Below are positions 35,950 through 45,761 of a DNA stretch of 64,000 nt, piece after piece. Origin of the DNA: Anaeromassilibacillus senegalensis (lineage in GTDB: Bacteria > Bacillota > Clostridia > Oscillospirales > Acutalibacteraceae). Position numbers and translations under genes: made by a program. The notes below the pieces were generated by a model. It was not told the origin of the DNA. It did not search any database and saw only the letters and a program-made list of their open reading frames with translations. Positions within the stretch are counted from its first letter, which is position 1. Each line of letters begins with the position of its first letter. The stretch is from NCBI RefSeq assembly GCF_001261775.1, contig NZ_LN868537.1:248001-312000 (forward strand), given 5' to 3'.

Positions 35950-38562
35950 ATGGCGAATTTATCCCCGATGATGCAGCAGTATTTTCAGATCAAGGAGCAG
36001 TACCCGAATACGCTGCTGTTTTTCCGTTTGGGCGACTTTTATGAAATGTTCTTTGATGATGCAAAGACAGCATCCCGGGAGCTGGAGCTCACCCTGACCG
36101 GACGGGACTGCGGGCAGGAGGAACGTGCGCCCATGTGCGGCGTGCCGTTCCACAGTGCGGAAACCTATATCGCACGCCTGGTTGCCAAGGGATACAAAGT
36201 GGCCATCTGCGAGCAGATGGAGGATCCGGCGCTTGCAAAGGGGTTGGTCAAGCGGGACATCGTGCGTGTGATCACCCCGGGAACCGTGCTGGAAAGCAGC
36301 ATGCTGGATGAGACAAAGAACAATTTCATCTGTTCCCTCTGCGCGGAGGAAAACCGGGCGGGGATCTGCTTTGCCGATATTTCCACCGGGGAACTGCATG
36401 CGACGACGCTAGAAGGCACAGAGCTTGAAGAACAACTGAAAAATGAACTTTCACGCTATTCTCCCCGGGAAATTCTGATCAATCCTGCGGCGCTCGCATA
36501 CAAAGCGCTGCCGCCGTTTATCAAGGAACGCTTGTCTGCCAGCCTGGAACTGCTGGAGGACGATGCTTTTGAAAAAGACGTCTGTACGACGCTTGTTTTG
36601 GAGCAGTTTCAAAAAAATGATCTGGAAGAGCTGGACCTGCGGGAAAGCCCGCTGGTGGTGTGTGCAATCGGCGCGCTGCTGCGTTATTTAAAGCAGACAC
36701 AGCGCACCGGATTGGAACGTATGACGCAGATAGAGCTGTACAGTGGGGCGCAGTTTATGCGGCTGGACCTGAACGCACGCCGGAATTTGGAATTGCTCGA
36801 AACCATGCGCAATAAAGAAAAGCGCGGCTCACTCCTGTGGGTATTGGACAAAACGCGTACCGCGATGGGAAAACGGTTGATCCGTGTCTGGATTGAGCAG
36901 CCGCTGCTCAGTCCGGCACAGATCAGCCGGAGACAGAATGCGGTGGAGGAGCTGACGGAGGACGCCATTCTGCGGGACAGTCTGGCGGAGCAGCTCACCG
37001 GCATCCACGACCTGGAACGGTTACTGTCCCGCATCGTGTACGGCTCGGCCAATGGGCGGGAGCTGCGCTCCCTTTCATCGGCGGCGGCAAAGCTGCCGGG
37101 ACTGAAAGCGCTGCTGCGGGAATCGAAGTCGGCGCTGCTGTCGGGGATTCATCAGGATATTGATCCTTTGGAGGACATACAGGATTTGATCGACCGCGCC
37201 ATTGTGGACGACCCGCCGTTCTCCATCCGCGACGGCGGCATGATTCGCCCGGGGTACAGCGAGGAACTGGATTTGCTGAAGGGCGACATGAGCGACGGCA
37301 AGGGAATCATCGCACAGATCGAGGCCAAAGAGCGTGAGCGTACGGGTATTCCCAAGCTGAAGGTCGGCTACAACCGTGTGTTTGGCTACTATATTGAAAT
37401 CAGCAATTCCTATAAAGAACAGGCCCCGGCGGAGTACATACGCAAACAGACGCTGACCAATTGCGAGCGTTTCATTACACCGGAACTCAAAGAGCTGGAG
37501 GGCCGCATTCTCGGCGCACACGACCGGTCCGTGCAGCTGGAGCACCAGCTCTTTGACGAGGTGCGCAAAACGGTCGCCGCACAGCTGAACCGCGTGCAGC
37601 AGACGGCGCAGGCGGTGGCAAAGCTGGATGTGCTGCTTTCCTTCGCACAGGTTTCCGTCAAAAATGATTACACGCGCCCGGTGGTCAATCTGGATGGCAA
37701 AATTGTTTTGAAAGAAAGCCGACACCCAGTGATAGAAGCGCTGCTGGACGCGCCGTTTGTTCCAAACGACGTGCAGCTGGACAAGGATGAAAACCGTGTG
37801 GCGATCATTACCGGCCCCAATATGGCGGGTAAGTCCACCTATATGCGCCAGATCGCCTTAATCGCTGTGATGGCGCAGATCGGCTGTTTTGTGCCTGCCG
37901 CCCATGCGGAGCTTGGCATTGTGGACAGCATCTTTACGCGCGTTGGCGCGTCGGACGACCTGGCCTCCGGGCAGTCAACCTTCATGGTGGAAATGACGGA
38001 GGTAGCGGAGATCATTCGGAATGCCACGGACAAAAGCCTGTTGATTCTCGACGAGATCGGGCGCGGCACCTCCACTTATGATGGTATGAGTATCGCCCGC
38101 GCGGTGCTGGAATTTGTGGCGGATAAAAAGACGTTGGGGGCCAAAGCGCTGTTTGCCACACATTATCATGAGCTGACAGCCTTGGAGGAACAGCTCTCGG
38201 GCGTGAAAAACTACAACATTGCCGTCAAAAAGCGCGGGGACGACATCACCTTCCTGCGGCGCATCGTGCGCGGCGGCGCGGACGACAGCTTTGGCATTGA
38301 GGTGGCCAAGCTGGCCGGTGTTCCCAACAAGGTGGTCACGCGCGCCAAACAGATTCTGGCGGAGCTGGAGGGCGGGCAGGAGGTTTCCATGCCAAAACGG
38401 CGTGGAAGAAAACCCGCTTCAGAGCAGGAAGATGTGCAGCTGGCGCTGATTCCGCCGAACGAAACGGAAGTGATGGAACGGCTGCGCGCGCTGGACGTCA
38501 ACACGCTGACGCCGATCGAATGTATGAATACCCTGTTTGAACTGAGCCGTCTGGCCCATTAA
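35950..38562 (+). CDS. mutS: DNA mismatch repair protein MutS
   Basis: MutS recognises base mismatches and small loops and recruits MutL. The 870-residue protein has the mismatch-reading motif in RLGDFYEMFFDDA near its N terminus, the lever and clamp domains, and the ABC-type ATPase with Walker A GPNMAGKSTYMRQ (about residues 622-634), LASGQSTFMVEM and LDEIGRGTSTYDG. The ATG at 35950 follows AAGGAGG at a slightly long distance; upstream in-frame codons to 35878 are unlike MutS. mutL follows after 32 nt, so mutS-mutL are one operon. Confidence 0.96.
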   Translation: MANLSPMMQQYFQIKEQYPNTLLFFRLGDFYEMFFDDAKTASRELELTLTGRDCGQEERAPMCGVPFHSAETYIARLVAKGYKVAICEQMEDPALAKGLVKRDIVRVITPGTVLESSMLDETKNNFICSLCAEENRAGICFADISTGELHATTLEGTELEEQLKNELSRYSPREILINPAALAYKALPPFIKERLSASLELLEDDAFEKDVCTTLVLEQFQKNDLEELDLRESPLVVCAIGALLRYLKQTQRTGLERMTQIELYSGAQFMRLDLNARRNLELLETMRNKEKRGSLLWVLDKTRTAMGKRLIRVWIEQPLLSPAQISRRQNAVEELTEDAILRDSLAEQLTGIHDLERLLSRIVYGSANGRELRSLSSAAAKLPGLKALLRESKSALLSGIHQDIDPLEDIQDLIDRAIVDDPPFSIRDGGMIRPGYSEELDLLKGDMSDGKGIIAQIEAKERERTGIPKLKVGYNRVFGYYIEISNSYKEQAPAEYIRKQTLTNCERFITPELKELEGRILGAHDRSVQLEHQLFDEVRKTVAAQLNRVQQTAQAVAKLDVLLSFAQVSVKNDYTRPVVNLDGKIVLKESRHPVIEALLDAPFVPNDVQLDKDENRVAIITGPNMAGKSTYMRQIALIAVMAQIGCFVPAAHAELGIVDSIFTRVGASDDLASGQSTFMVEMTEVAEIIRNATDKSLLILDEIGRGTSTYDGMSIARAVLEFVADKKTLGAKALFATHYHELTALEEQLSGVKNYNIAVKKRGDDITFLRRIVRGGADDSFGIEVAKLAGVPNKVVTRAKQILAELEGGQEVSMPKRRGRKPASEQEDVQLALIPPNETEVMERLRALDVNTLTPIECMNTLFELSRLAH

Positions 38563-38593
38563 AATATAATTTATAACAACAAGGAGGTGCCGC

Positions 38594-40558
38594 ATGGCAA
38601 AGATCAATGTTTTGGACAAACATGTCGCGGAGCTGATCGCCGCCGGGGAGGTGGTGGAACGCCCCTCATCCGTCATCAAGGAGCTGGTGGAAAATTCCGT
38701 GGACGCGGGCGCGACGGTTTTGACGGTTGAAATTAAGAACGGCGGCACCACGTTTATGCGCGTGACAGACAACGGCTGCGGCATTGCACGGGAGGATGTC
38801 CCCACAGCGTTTCTGCGCCACGCGACCAGTAAGGTGCATCACCAGGACGATCTGGAAAGCATTGCGACGCTTGGCTTCCGCGGTGAGGCGCTGGCGTCCA
38901 TCGCGGCGGTTTCCCGTGTGGAGCTTCTGACCCGAACGGCAGACGAACTGGCCGGAACGCGGTATGGGATCGCAGGCGGAGAAGAAGAGTTCTGCGAGGA
39001 CGCCGGCTGCGCGCAGGGAACCACATTTGTGGTACGGGACATCTTTTTTAATACGCCCGCCCGTATGAAGTTTTTAAAAAAGGACGTGACGGAGGCAAAC
39101 GCCATTGCAAGCGTGATGGATCGCCTGGCGTTGTCTCATCCGGAGGTGTCCGTCCGCATGATCCGGGACGGGAAAGAGACGCTGCACACGCCGGGAGACG
39201 GGAAACTGAAGTCTGCCGTCTATGCGGTATTTGGCAAGGAGTTTACAAATGGGCTGATGCCGGTCGAGTACGCGTACAACGGCGTGTCGGTCTCCGGATT
39301 TGTCAGCAAACCGGCGGCAGCGCGGCCCAACCGCAGTATGCAGCATTTCTTTATCAATGGACGGTATGTCAAAAGCCGCACCGCGATGGCGGCGCTGGAA
39401 GAGGCGTTCAAAGGTTCCCTGATGGTTGGTAAAATGCCCGCCTGCGTGCTGCATCTGGAAATTCCCTACCAGACGGTGGACGTCAATGTCCATCCGGCGA
39501 AGATAGAGGTGCGGTTTATCAACGAGCGTCCCATTTTTGACGCGGTCTATCACGGCGTTAAAACGGCGTTGAACCAGTGGGATGCTCCCAGCGTGATGAA
39601 ATTGCATCCGGCATCTCCGGCTGCGCCGTTTCCGCAGACCAAATCAGAGGCGCAAACCGTCTTGACCCCGCAGAAACAGGAGACGGTTTCCATCAGGCAG
39701 GTGGAACCCATGCAGCCGGAACAAAAAATTCCAATGGTGGAGGCGGAGCGATTCCGGGCGGCGCCTGTCCAAACGGATTGGACGGTGCGGGACAGCGGCG
39801 CGCCGTCCGGCCTGACCCACAGCTTTGGCGCCGACATTCGAAAGGCGGATATAACCGGGCCGGAGGAGGAAGAACCGCCGGTGCAGTATATGCGTTCAGG
39901 AATAGACGCTGCGAAAGAGCCGCCATCGCCCACGGTTTCGGAGGAGAGAATGGAGGCCGTGCAGGCTGAATTACCGCTTGTACCGGAAAAACCGCCTGCC
40001 AAATTGGCGGGCGAGGCGTTCGGCACCTATATCCTGCTGGAACGGGGGGACGAGCTGGTTGTGATCGACAAGCATGCGGCGCATGAGCGTATGCTTTATG
40101 AAGAGTTGAAGGCGAACGGCGAACAGGCGTTGCCGCAGCTGCTGTTACAGCCCATCCCTGTGACGCTGGAAAAGAATGAATACGCGGCGGTGCTGAATGC
40201 GATGGACCTCTATGAAAAAGCCGGCTTTGAGCTGGAAGACTTTGGAGAGGGGACCGTTTTGGTGCGCAGTGCGCCGCTGATTTTGGGCGGCGAAGATGTA
40301 GCCGACGCGGTGATGGAAATTGCCGGCTATCTGCAGTCGTCCAAAAACGACCTGACCACAGAAAAGCTTGACTGGCTGTACCACAACGTAGCGTGTCGCG
40401 CAGCGGTGAAAGCCGGGGATGAGAGCCGCCCGGAGGAACTTCTGGCGTTGGCAGAACGATTGGAGCAGAATCCGAATATACGCTATTGCCCGCACGGGCG
40501 TCCGGTGTCGATCGTGCTGAAAAAGCGCGATTTGGAAAAACAGTTCGGCCGCATTTGA
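38594..40558 (+). CDS. mutL: DNA mismatch repair protein MutL (endonuclease type)
   Basis: MutL couples mismatch recognition to strand removal. The 654-residue protein has the GHKL ATPase motifs (ELVENSVDAGAT, DNGCGI, ATSK, GFRGEALASI), a low-complexity linker (about 335-460) and a C-terminal dimerisation domain. It contains the metal-dependent nicking endonuclease motif: DKHAAHERMLYE (about 492), ACRAAVKAG and CPHGRP. That is expected for a bacterium without MutH. AAGGAGG precedes ATG 38594. It is downstream of mutS and directly before miaA. Confidence 0.96.
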   Translation: MAKINVLDKHVAELIAAGEVVERPSSVIKELVENSVDAGATVLTVEIKNGGTTFMRVTDNGCGIAREDVPTAFLRHATSKVHHQDDLESIATLGFRGEALASIAAVSRVELLTRTADELAGTRYGIAGGEEEFCEDAGCAQGTTFVVRDIFFNTPARMKFLKKDVTEANAIASVMDRLALSHPEVSVRMIRDGKETLHTPGDGKLKSAVYAVFGKEFTNGLMPVEYAYNGVSVSGFVSKPAAARPNRSMQHFFINGRYVKSRTAMAALEEAFKGSLMVGKMPACVLHLEIPYQTVDVNVHPAKIEVRFINERPIFDAVYHGVKTALNQWDAPSVMKLHPASPAAPFPQTKSEAQTVLTPQKQETVSIRQVEPMQPEQKIPMVEAERFRAAPVQTDWTVRDSGAPSGLTHSFGADIRKADITGPEEEEPPVQYMRSGIDAAKEPPSPTVSEERMEAVQAELPLVPEKPPAKLAGEAFGTYILLERGDELVVIDKHAAHERMLYEELKANGEQALPQLLLQPIPVTLEKNEYAAVLNAMDLYEKAGFELEDFGEGTVLVRSAPLILGGEDVADAVMEIAGYLQSSKNDLTTEKLDWLYHNVACRAAVKAGDESRPEELLALAERLEQNPNIRYCPHGRPVSIVLKKRDLEKQFGRI

Positions 40559-40590
40559 CAGAATATGCAGCAATTGAGGTTATAATAGAA

Positions 40591-41562
40591 ATGATGTCGA
40601 TTCAGACGTACCCGAAACAGCAGAATATTCCCGTTGCGGCGGTGGTCGGTCCCACGGCTTCCGGCAAAAGCCGGTTGGCGGTGGAACTCGCGCTGCGGTT
40701 TAACGGGGAGATCATCTCCGCGGATTCCATGCAGATTTATAAGGGGATGGCGATTGGAACCGCAAAGCCGACAGAGGAAGAGATGCGCAGTGTGCCGCAC
40801 CATCTGATCGATTTTGCCGACCCGGAGGAACCCTTCAGTGTGGCGGAATATGTGGAGCTGGCCGCAAAATGCGTTCGGGATATTTACAGCCGGGGAAAAT
40901 TGCCGATTCTGGCAGGCGGGACAGGCCTTTATGTGCGTTCATTTCTACAGAATATTCAGTTTACCGAGGAGGAGCGCGACGACGCGTTTCGCGCGCAGAT
41001 GGCAGCCAAGGCAGAGTGTGAGGGCGTACAAGCCCTTTGGGACGAGCTGTACCGGATTGATGCGGATTCCGCATCGCGTATCCATCCCAATAACGTCGGG
41101 CGCGTGATTCGCTCGCTGGAAATCTATCATACAACGGGAAAGACCATGACGCAGCAGTTGGAAGCATCCCGCCGCTTTGCTTCCCCATACAATACCTGTA
41201 TTATTGGACTGGACTTTGTGGACCGGCAGGTTCTCTACAACCGCATCAATGCCCGGGTGGACGAGATGCTTGCATTGGGCTTGGAGCGGGAGGCGCGCGA
41301 GGTGCTGGCGCAGAGCCCTAAAACCGCGGCGCAGGCGATTGGATACAAGGAATTCCTTCCGTATTTTGCCGGGAATGGCACGTTGGAGGAGACGGTGAAT
41401 TCCATTAAGCAGGAAACCCGCCGCTATGCCAAACGGCAGCGCACCTGGTTCCGGCGCGACGAAGAAATTCATTGGATTCTGGCGGACGAGCAGCCGGATT
41501 TTTCGTCCGTCGCCGACGAGGCCGCGCGGATTTTGCGCGCGTGGCTGGAAAACATCCGTTGA
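40591..41562 (+). CDS. miaA: tRNA dimethylallyltransferase
   Basis: MiaA transfers a dimethylallyl group to A37 of tRNAs that read UNN codons; MiaB then adds the methylthio group. The protein of about 323 residues has the P-loop VGPTASGKS, the conserved SADSMQIYKGMAIGTAKP and LAGGTGLYVRS segments, and the C-terminal QAIGYKEF and RYAKRQRTWFRRD motifs. Start is ATG 40591 or 40594; the ribosome site (GAGG) is a little far. It overlaps no other gene but begins 32 nt after mutL, giving a mutS-mutL-miaA run. Confidence 0.94.
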   Translation: MMSIQTYPKQQNIPVAAVVGPTASGKSRLAVELALRFNGEIISADSMQIYKGMAIGTAKPTEEEMRSVPHHLIDFADPEEPFSVAEYVELAAKCVRDIYSRGKLPILAGGTGLYVRSFLQNIQFTEEERDDAFRAQMAAKAECEGVQALWDELYRIDADSASRIHPNNVGRVIRSLEIYHTTGKTMTQQLEASRRFASPYNTCIIGLDFVDRQVLYNRINARVDEMLALGLEREAREVLAQSPKTAAQAIGYKEFLPYFAGNGTLEETVNSIKQETRRYAKRQRTWFRRDEEIHWILADEQPDFSSVADEAARILRAWLENIR

Positions 41563-41586
41563 ACAGCTGATGAAAGGAGGCATCCT

Positions 41587-42966
41587 GTGAACAATCCTAT
41601 GCTGAAGCGGCTGCTTTCCCTGTTTGTCGCTTTTTTGTTGTTTCTCTATATAGGCTACCAAATCTATAATGCCAATTACAGTTCTGTGCGGACGGAAACC
41701 GTATACAGCAAGATGGAATCGGACACGATCCAGACCAGCGGCATCGCGGTGCGTGACGAAAGCCTGATCGAGCAGCCGGTCAACGGTGTGATCACCTACG
41801 TGGTCGAGGACGGAGGCCGGGTGTTTAAAGGCGGAACGGTCGCTGTTACCTACGCCAACGACGCCGACGCCGCGGCACAACGGCAGCTGGAGGATCTGGA
41901 CAATGAGATTGCCAAGCTGCAAAAGTTGAATTCGCCCGGCGATACATATGCAGCCAATCCGGACTCCCTGAACAAGCAGATCAATCAGCAGTTTACAGAC
42001 TTGCTGATCGGTTCGCGCAAGAACGGCTTCAGTGAGCTTTCGGATAACCGGGAACAGTTTTTGTATTTGCTTAATGAAAAGCAAATCGTCACAGAAAAGG
42101 TTACGGATTTTAATGCCCGCATCAGTTCCCTGCAAGCGCAGCGGAATACATTGGCGGCTTCGCACGGCGCACAGACAGGCACAATTGCCTCGCCTGCATC
42201 CGGATATTTTATCAGCCGTCTGGACGGCTTTGAAGGCGTTTTTGACTATCATAACATTAAGCAGATCACACCGGAGGAGGTGCGGGAAAAGGCTGCGCTG
42301 CAACCTGCTCCCTCCAACGCGGTGGGGAAAATCTGCGGGGAGTTCAACTGGTATTTTGTGTGCGTGGTCGATGCGGATACCGCGCTGAAATTCCAGGAGA
42401 AAGCCAACCAGACCCGCTATGAAAGCAAGCTGGTGACGCTGTCCTTCCCATTTGCAGCGGCCGCGCCGGTTCCCGCGGAGGTAGTCAAGGTAAACCAGAA
42501 GGACAAGGAATCTGACGCGGCGGTAATTATGCGCTGCAACAACATGGACGCGTCTCTGGCGCAGCTGCGCAACGAGACCGTGCAGATTCAGATCGAGGAA
42601 TACAGCGGCCTGCGCGTCAGCCAGAAGGCCATTCACTTTGAAACAATCACCAAAAAGACCAAGGACAAGGATGGCAACGACAACGGCGTTGTCACCAGGG
42701 AAGTCAAGGGCGTGTATGTCATGCACGGCAGCGAACTGGAATTCCGGCAGATCATTCCGCTGTACAGCACAAACAGTTATGTCATCTGCAAGTCGCTGAC
42801 AGAGGATGAGGAGAAGGATATGGCCAGAAAGCCGTTTGTACAGTATGAGGGGCAGGAAGATCCCCCAGACCCGATGGAGGGTCTGTTCACCGACCAAACG
42901 GTGCATCTTTACGACGAGATCGTCGTGGAAGGGACGGATTTATATGATGGAAAAGTCGTCAAATGA
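41587..42966 (+). CDS. HlyD-like membrane-anchored adaptor
   Basis: This 459-residue protein starts at GTG 41587 behind AAAGGAGG. It has one N-terminal membrane span (about 8-28) and an external part with the barrel-sandwich halves of HlyD/RND adaptors (GIAVRDESLIEQPVNGVITYVVEDGGRV; later TIASPASGYFISRLDGFEG) around a helical hairpin (about 95-190). No transport partner (ABC or RND) is next to it. It sits just before yggS and sepF, so a cell-division or wall-related role is possible, but unknown. It overlaps yggS by 23 nt. Confidence 0.78.
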   Translation: MNNPMLKRLLSLFVAFLLFLYIGYQIYNANYSSVRTETVYSKMESDTIQTSGIAVRDESLIEQPVNGVITYVVEDGGRVFKGGTVAVTYANDADAAAQRQLEDLDNEIAKLQKLNSPGDTYAANPDSLNKQINQQFTDLLIGSRKNGFSELSDNREQFLYLLNEKQIVTEKVTDFNARISSLQAQRNTLAASHGAQTGTIASPASGYFISRLDGFEGVFDYHNIKQITPEEVREKAALQPAPSNAVGKICGEFNWYFVCVVDADTALKFQEKANQTRYESKLVTLSFPFAAAAPVPAEVVKVNQKDKESDAAVIMRCNNMDASLAQLRNETVQIQIEEYSGLRVSQKAIHFETITKKTKDKDGNDNGVVTREVKGVYVMHGSELEFRQIIPLYSTNSYVICKSLTEDEEKDMARKPFVQYEGQEDPPDPMEGLFTDQTVHLYDEIVVEGTDLYDGKVVK

Positions 42967-43675
42967 TCTGGAATGTCGTTTTCTGGATCTGGAGGAAAAC
43001 CTGAAAAGGATCCGGGAGAAAATCGCGGAGGCCGCGGTCCGGTCCGGCAGAACGCCGGAGGAAATTACCCTGCTGGCCGCGACCAAAACCGTACCGGTAG
43101 AGGTGATCAATCACGGGATCGAAATCGGCTTGGACCACATTGGAGAGAACCGCGTGCAGGAGTTGTGTGATAAATATGATTACCTGCATAAAGAGCAGAC
43201 GGATGTGCAGTTTATCGGGCATTTGCAGACCAATAAAGTAAAGTATTTGATTGGCAAGGTCAGCATGATCCAGTCTGTGGACAGCGTAAAGCTGGCAAAA
43301 GAGATTTCCCGCCTTTGCACACAAAATGGATCGGATATGCAGGTTTTGATTGAGGTAAATATTGGAAAAGAGGCCAATAAGTCCGGTATTCTTCCGGAGA
43401 AAATGCCGGAATTAGTGGAAGAGATTTCCGTATTTCCTGGTATTCAGGTGCGTGGATTGATGGCAATTCCGCCTGCAAATGCCGATTCCACGGAAATGGA
43501 CCGCTATTTTTCAAAGATGTCCGATTATTTTATTGACATGAAAGCCAAAAAAATAGATAATGTTACTATGGACTATTTGTCCATGGGGATGTCTGCTGAT
43601 TATGCGCAGGCAATTTTGCAAGGCGCGAATATGGTGCGCGTCGGGTCCGCCCTGTTTGGGGCGAGGCAGTATTGA
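42944..43675 (+). CDS. YggS-family PLP-binding protein
   Basis: YggS/PROSC proteins bind pyridoxal phosphate without known catalysis and keep PLP and amino-acid pools in balance. The 243-residue protein has the alanine-racemase-like barrel with the PLP lysine in LLAATKTVP, then HIGENRVQEL, FIGHLQTNKVKYLIGKV, LIEVNIGKEANKSGI, GLMAIPP and SMGMSADYAQAI. The start is ATG 42944 or 42947 behind GGAAGGGA, inside the end of the preceding gene. In Firmicutes the yggS homologue (ylmE) lies before sepF (ylmF), as here. Confidence 0.92.
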   Translation: MMEKSSNDLECRFLDLEENLKRIREKIAEAAVRSGRTPEEITLLAATKTVPVEVINHGIEIGLDHIGENRVQELCDKYDYLHKEQTDVQFIGHLQTNKVKYLIGKVSMIQSVDSVKLAKEISRLCTQNGSDMQVLIEVNIGKEANKSGILPEKMPELVEEISVFPGIQVRGLMAIPPANADSTEMDRYFSKMSDYFIDMKAKKIDNVTMDYLSMGMSADYAQAILQGANMVRVGSALFGARQY

Positions 43676-43738
43676 ATCCATTCACTAAAAAATCGGCCGC
43701 CGTATGGAGACCGGGAGAATTTATAGGAGGCAAACTTT

Positions 43739-44221
43739 ATGGCAGGACTGGTACAGAAATTCAAGAATATGTGGAATCCGCCGGATGATGAGTATGATTA
43801 CGACTACGATTACGAGGAGTCTGCGCAGGACAGCGCGCCGCCGGAACGGGAAGAGCCGCGGGAACGCGAGGTGCGCGATACCATCAAACGTGCGCCGTCC
43901 AGTTCTTCCAACAATAAGGTAGTCAACATCCATGCGACCGCGCAGCTGCAGGTGGTTTTGTTCAAGCCGGAGCGTTTCGGTGAGGAAACCCGCGCGGTGG
44001 CGGACGAGCTTTTGAAAATGCACACGGTGGTTTTGAATCTGGAGAACACAGAGAAGAACGTATCCCGCAGGATCATCGATTTCCTCAGCGGCGTGGCGTA
44101 TGCCAACGGCGGCAAGATCAAACGCGTCGCAACCAGCACCTTTATCATCACACCGTACAATGTAGACCTGACGGGAGACGACGTACTCGATGAGCTGGAA
44201 AGCAACGGCGTGTATTTCTAA
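43739..44221 (+). CDS. sepF: Cell division protein SepF
   Basis: SepF binds FtsZ and the membrane, and assembles rings that shape the septum. The 160-residue protein has a short N-terminal membrane-binding helix (MAGLVQKFKNMW), an acidic, Tyr/Asp-rich linker (about 15-60) and the C-terminal FtsZ-binding domain (about 65-158, with VVLFKPERFGEETRAVADEL and RRIIDFLSGVAYANGGKIKRV). AGGAGG precedes ATG 43739. Its stop overlaps the ATG of the next gene (TAATG), so the two are translationally coupled. Confidence 0.95.
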   Translation: MAGLVQKFKNMWNPPDDEYDYDYDYEESAQDSAPPEREEPREREVRDTIKRAPSSSSNNKVVNIHATAQLQVVLFKPERFGEETRAVADELLKMHTVVLNLENTEKNVSRRIIDFLSGVAYANGGKIKRVATSTFIITPYNVDLTGDDVLDELESNGVYF

Positions 44222-44979
44222 TGGAAAAACGCACCGGAACAGAAGATGCGGTGCTGGAGGCAAAGCTGGAAGACGCCTGCCGGTTTGCCTCGAATGGCAG
44301 GCCGCATTTTATCGGTTTTCTGGATGAACGGCAGGCGGCGTTGGCGGAGCGGCAAATGCGCCGGTTCGGTTTTACAAACTATATGCTTTGGGGCGGAACC
44401 GACGAGGCGGAACGCGTTCTGTTTGGCGCGTTTCCCGATTACATGGAGCCAGCCGCGGAATTGTTTCCGATGGAGACGCTGACATTTTCCTACCGGTCCT
44501 GCGATGCGCTGACGCACCGCGAATTTCTGGGTGCGCTGCTGTCGAAAGGAATTGTGCGGGAAACGGTCGGGGACATTCTGGTGGAGCCGGGGCGCTCCGT
44601 ACTGTTTGTGCGGGAGGAAATCGCCCCTTTTTTAACACAGCAGGTTGACAAAATCGGACGCGTCGGTGTGAGAATTTCACCCGGTGCGTCGTTGCCATAT
44701 CCGGAGCCCCATACCTTTTCTCCGTTTTCCGGTGTGGTGGCATCCGCACGGCTGGATTGTATCGCGGCGCTGGCCTTGGGGCTCAGCCGGGAGAAGGCGG
44801 CGGACTTGGTCCGCGCCGGTCTGGTCATGCTGAACCATGAGGTACAGTCCTCTGCCTCAGCACAGGTGGCGGAGGGGGATAAACTTTCGGTTCGCGGCAA
44901 AGGGCGGTACGTTCTGGACCGTCTCGGCCCTATGACAAAGAAGGGGCGGCTGAGCGTTGCAGGCAGGAAATATATATAA
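44221..44979 (+). CDS. ylmH: S4-domain RNA-binding protein (YlmH)
   Basis: The 252-residue protein has the YlmH layout: an N-terminal alpha/beta domain (about 1-170, with FLDERQAALAERQMRRFGF) and a C-terminal S4 RNA-binding domain (about 180-245, SARLDCIAALALGLSREKAADLVRAGLVMLN and VRGKGRY). It is found beside sepF and divIVA in most Firmicutes. Recent Bacillus work links YlmH to rescue of stalled ribosomes through peptidyl-tRNA binding. It starts at the overlapping ATG 44221 and is followed by divIVA after 15 nt. Confidence 0.92.
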   Translation: MEKRTGTEDAVLEAKLEDACRFASNGRPHFIGFLDERQAALAERQMRRFGFTNYMLWGGTDEAERVLFGAFPDYMEPAAELFPMETLTFSYRSCDALTHREFLGALLSKGIVRETVGDILVEPGRSVLFVREEIAPFLTQQVDKIGRVGVRISPGASLPYPEPHTFSPFSGVVASARLDCIAALALGLSREKAADLVRAGLVMLNHEVQSSASAQVAEGDKLSVRGKGRYVLDRLGPMTKKGRLSVAGRKYI

Positions 44980-44994
44980 TGGGAGGCTTCTTTT

Positions 44995-45648
44995 ATGCTT
45001 ACGCTGAATGACATTATCAATGTCACTTTTAGGAGAACAAAGTTTTCTGGTTACCATCCCGACGATGTGGACGTTTTTGTCGATAAGGTGAAGGAATCCT
45101 ACGACGAAATGATTCGTAAGAACATCGAGCAAAAGGAAGAGATGGAGAAGCAGAAGGAAGAATATGACCAGCTTCAGAAAAAGCTGGAGGTTTTGGCGGG
45201 CAAAATAGAAGACTACCGTCAGGAAGAAAACGAGATTAAAAATGCCCTTGTCAGCGCGCAAAAGCTGGGAGACGCTTCGGTTCGTGAGGCGCGCCATAAG
45301 GCGGAGATCATTATAAAGGACGCCACCCTGAAGGCGGAACGCATCATTGCCGGCGCGGATGAAAATATCCTTGCGCAGAAGCAGGAGCTGGACCTCCTCA
45401 AAAGAGAGACCGCCGCGTTCCGTGCGCAGCTGTTGGAAACCTACAAGCAGCATTTGACCCTGATCGATGCCATTCCGAATGAGCGGCCGCAGGAAATCAA
45501 GCTGACCAAAGAGCCGCAGACGGTGGTACCGCAGGCGGAGGAACCCGGTTTTCCGGATGATTTCCACGTGACGATCGCGAATTTTGACGAAGAGCAAACC
45601 TCTGCGAATTTGGACCCATTTGCCCACGGAGAGGACGTTTTAGACTGA
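44995..45648 (+). CDS. divIVA: DivIVA-family division/polarity protein
   Basis: DivIVA binds curved membranes at poles and septa and recruits partner proteins. The 217-residue protein has the N-terminal lipid-binding domain (LTLNDIINVTFRRTKFSGYHPDDVDVFVDKVKE), then a long coiled coil (about 35-90, REEMEKQKEEYDQLQKKLEVL type sequence), a second helical part and a disordered acidic tail. GGGAGG precedes ATG 44995. It ends the yggS-sepF-ylmH-divIVA run; a terminator follows. Confidence 0.9.
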   Translation: MLTLNDIINVTFRRTKFSGYHPDDVDVFVDKVKESYDEMIRKNIEQKEEMEKQKEEYDQLQKKLEVLAGKIEDYRQEENEIKNALVSAQKLGDASVREARHKAEIIIKDATLKAERIIAGADENILAQKQELDLLKRETAAFRAQLLETYKQHLTLIDAIPNERPQEIKLTKEPQTVVPQAEEPGFPDDFHVTIANFDEEQTSANLDPFAHGEDVLD

Positions 45649-45690
45649 GCGGCGCAGCGTTCAGCAAAAATTTAGAAATGACACGAAAGA

Positions 45691-45718
45691 AAGGGCGGGC
45701 GTAAGTTCGCTCTTTTTC
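45691..45718 (+). terminator. Terminator after divIVA
   Basis: A 6-bp AGGGCG/CGCTCT stem (one G-U) with a GGCGTAAGTT loop, followed by T5. Confidence 0.6.
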
Positions 45719-45761
45719 CATACGAAGAAGCAATATGCGGAAACGTGCGAAGGAGGATTTT

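Noticed and set aside
40945..42906. A 653-codon minus-strand frame antisense to miaA and the HlyD-like gene
   Set aside because: GC-biased codons of the real genes leave the antisense frame open; no domain or ribosome site is seen and it overlaps two well-supported genes.
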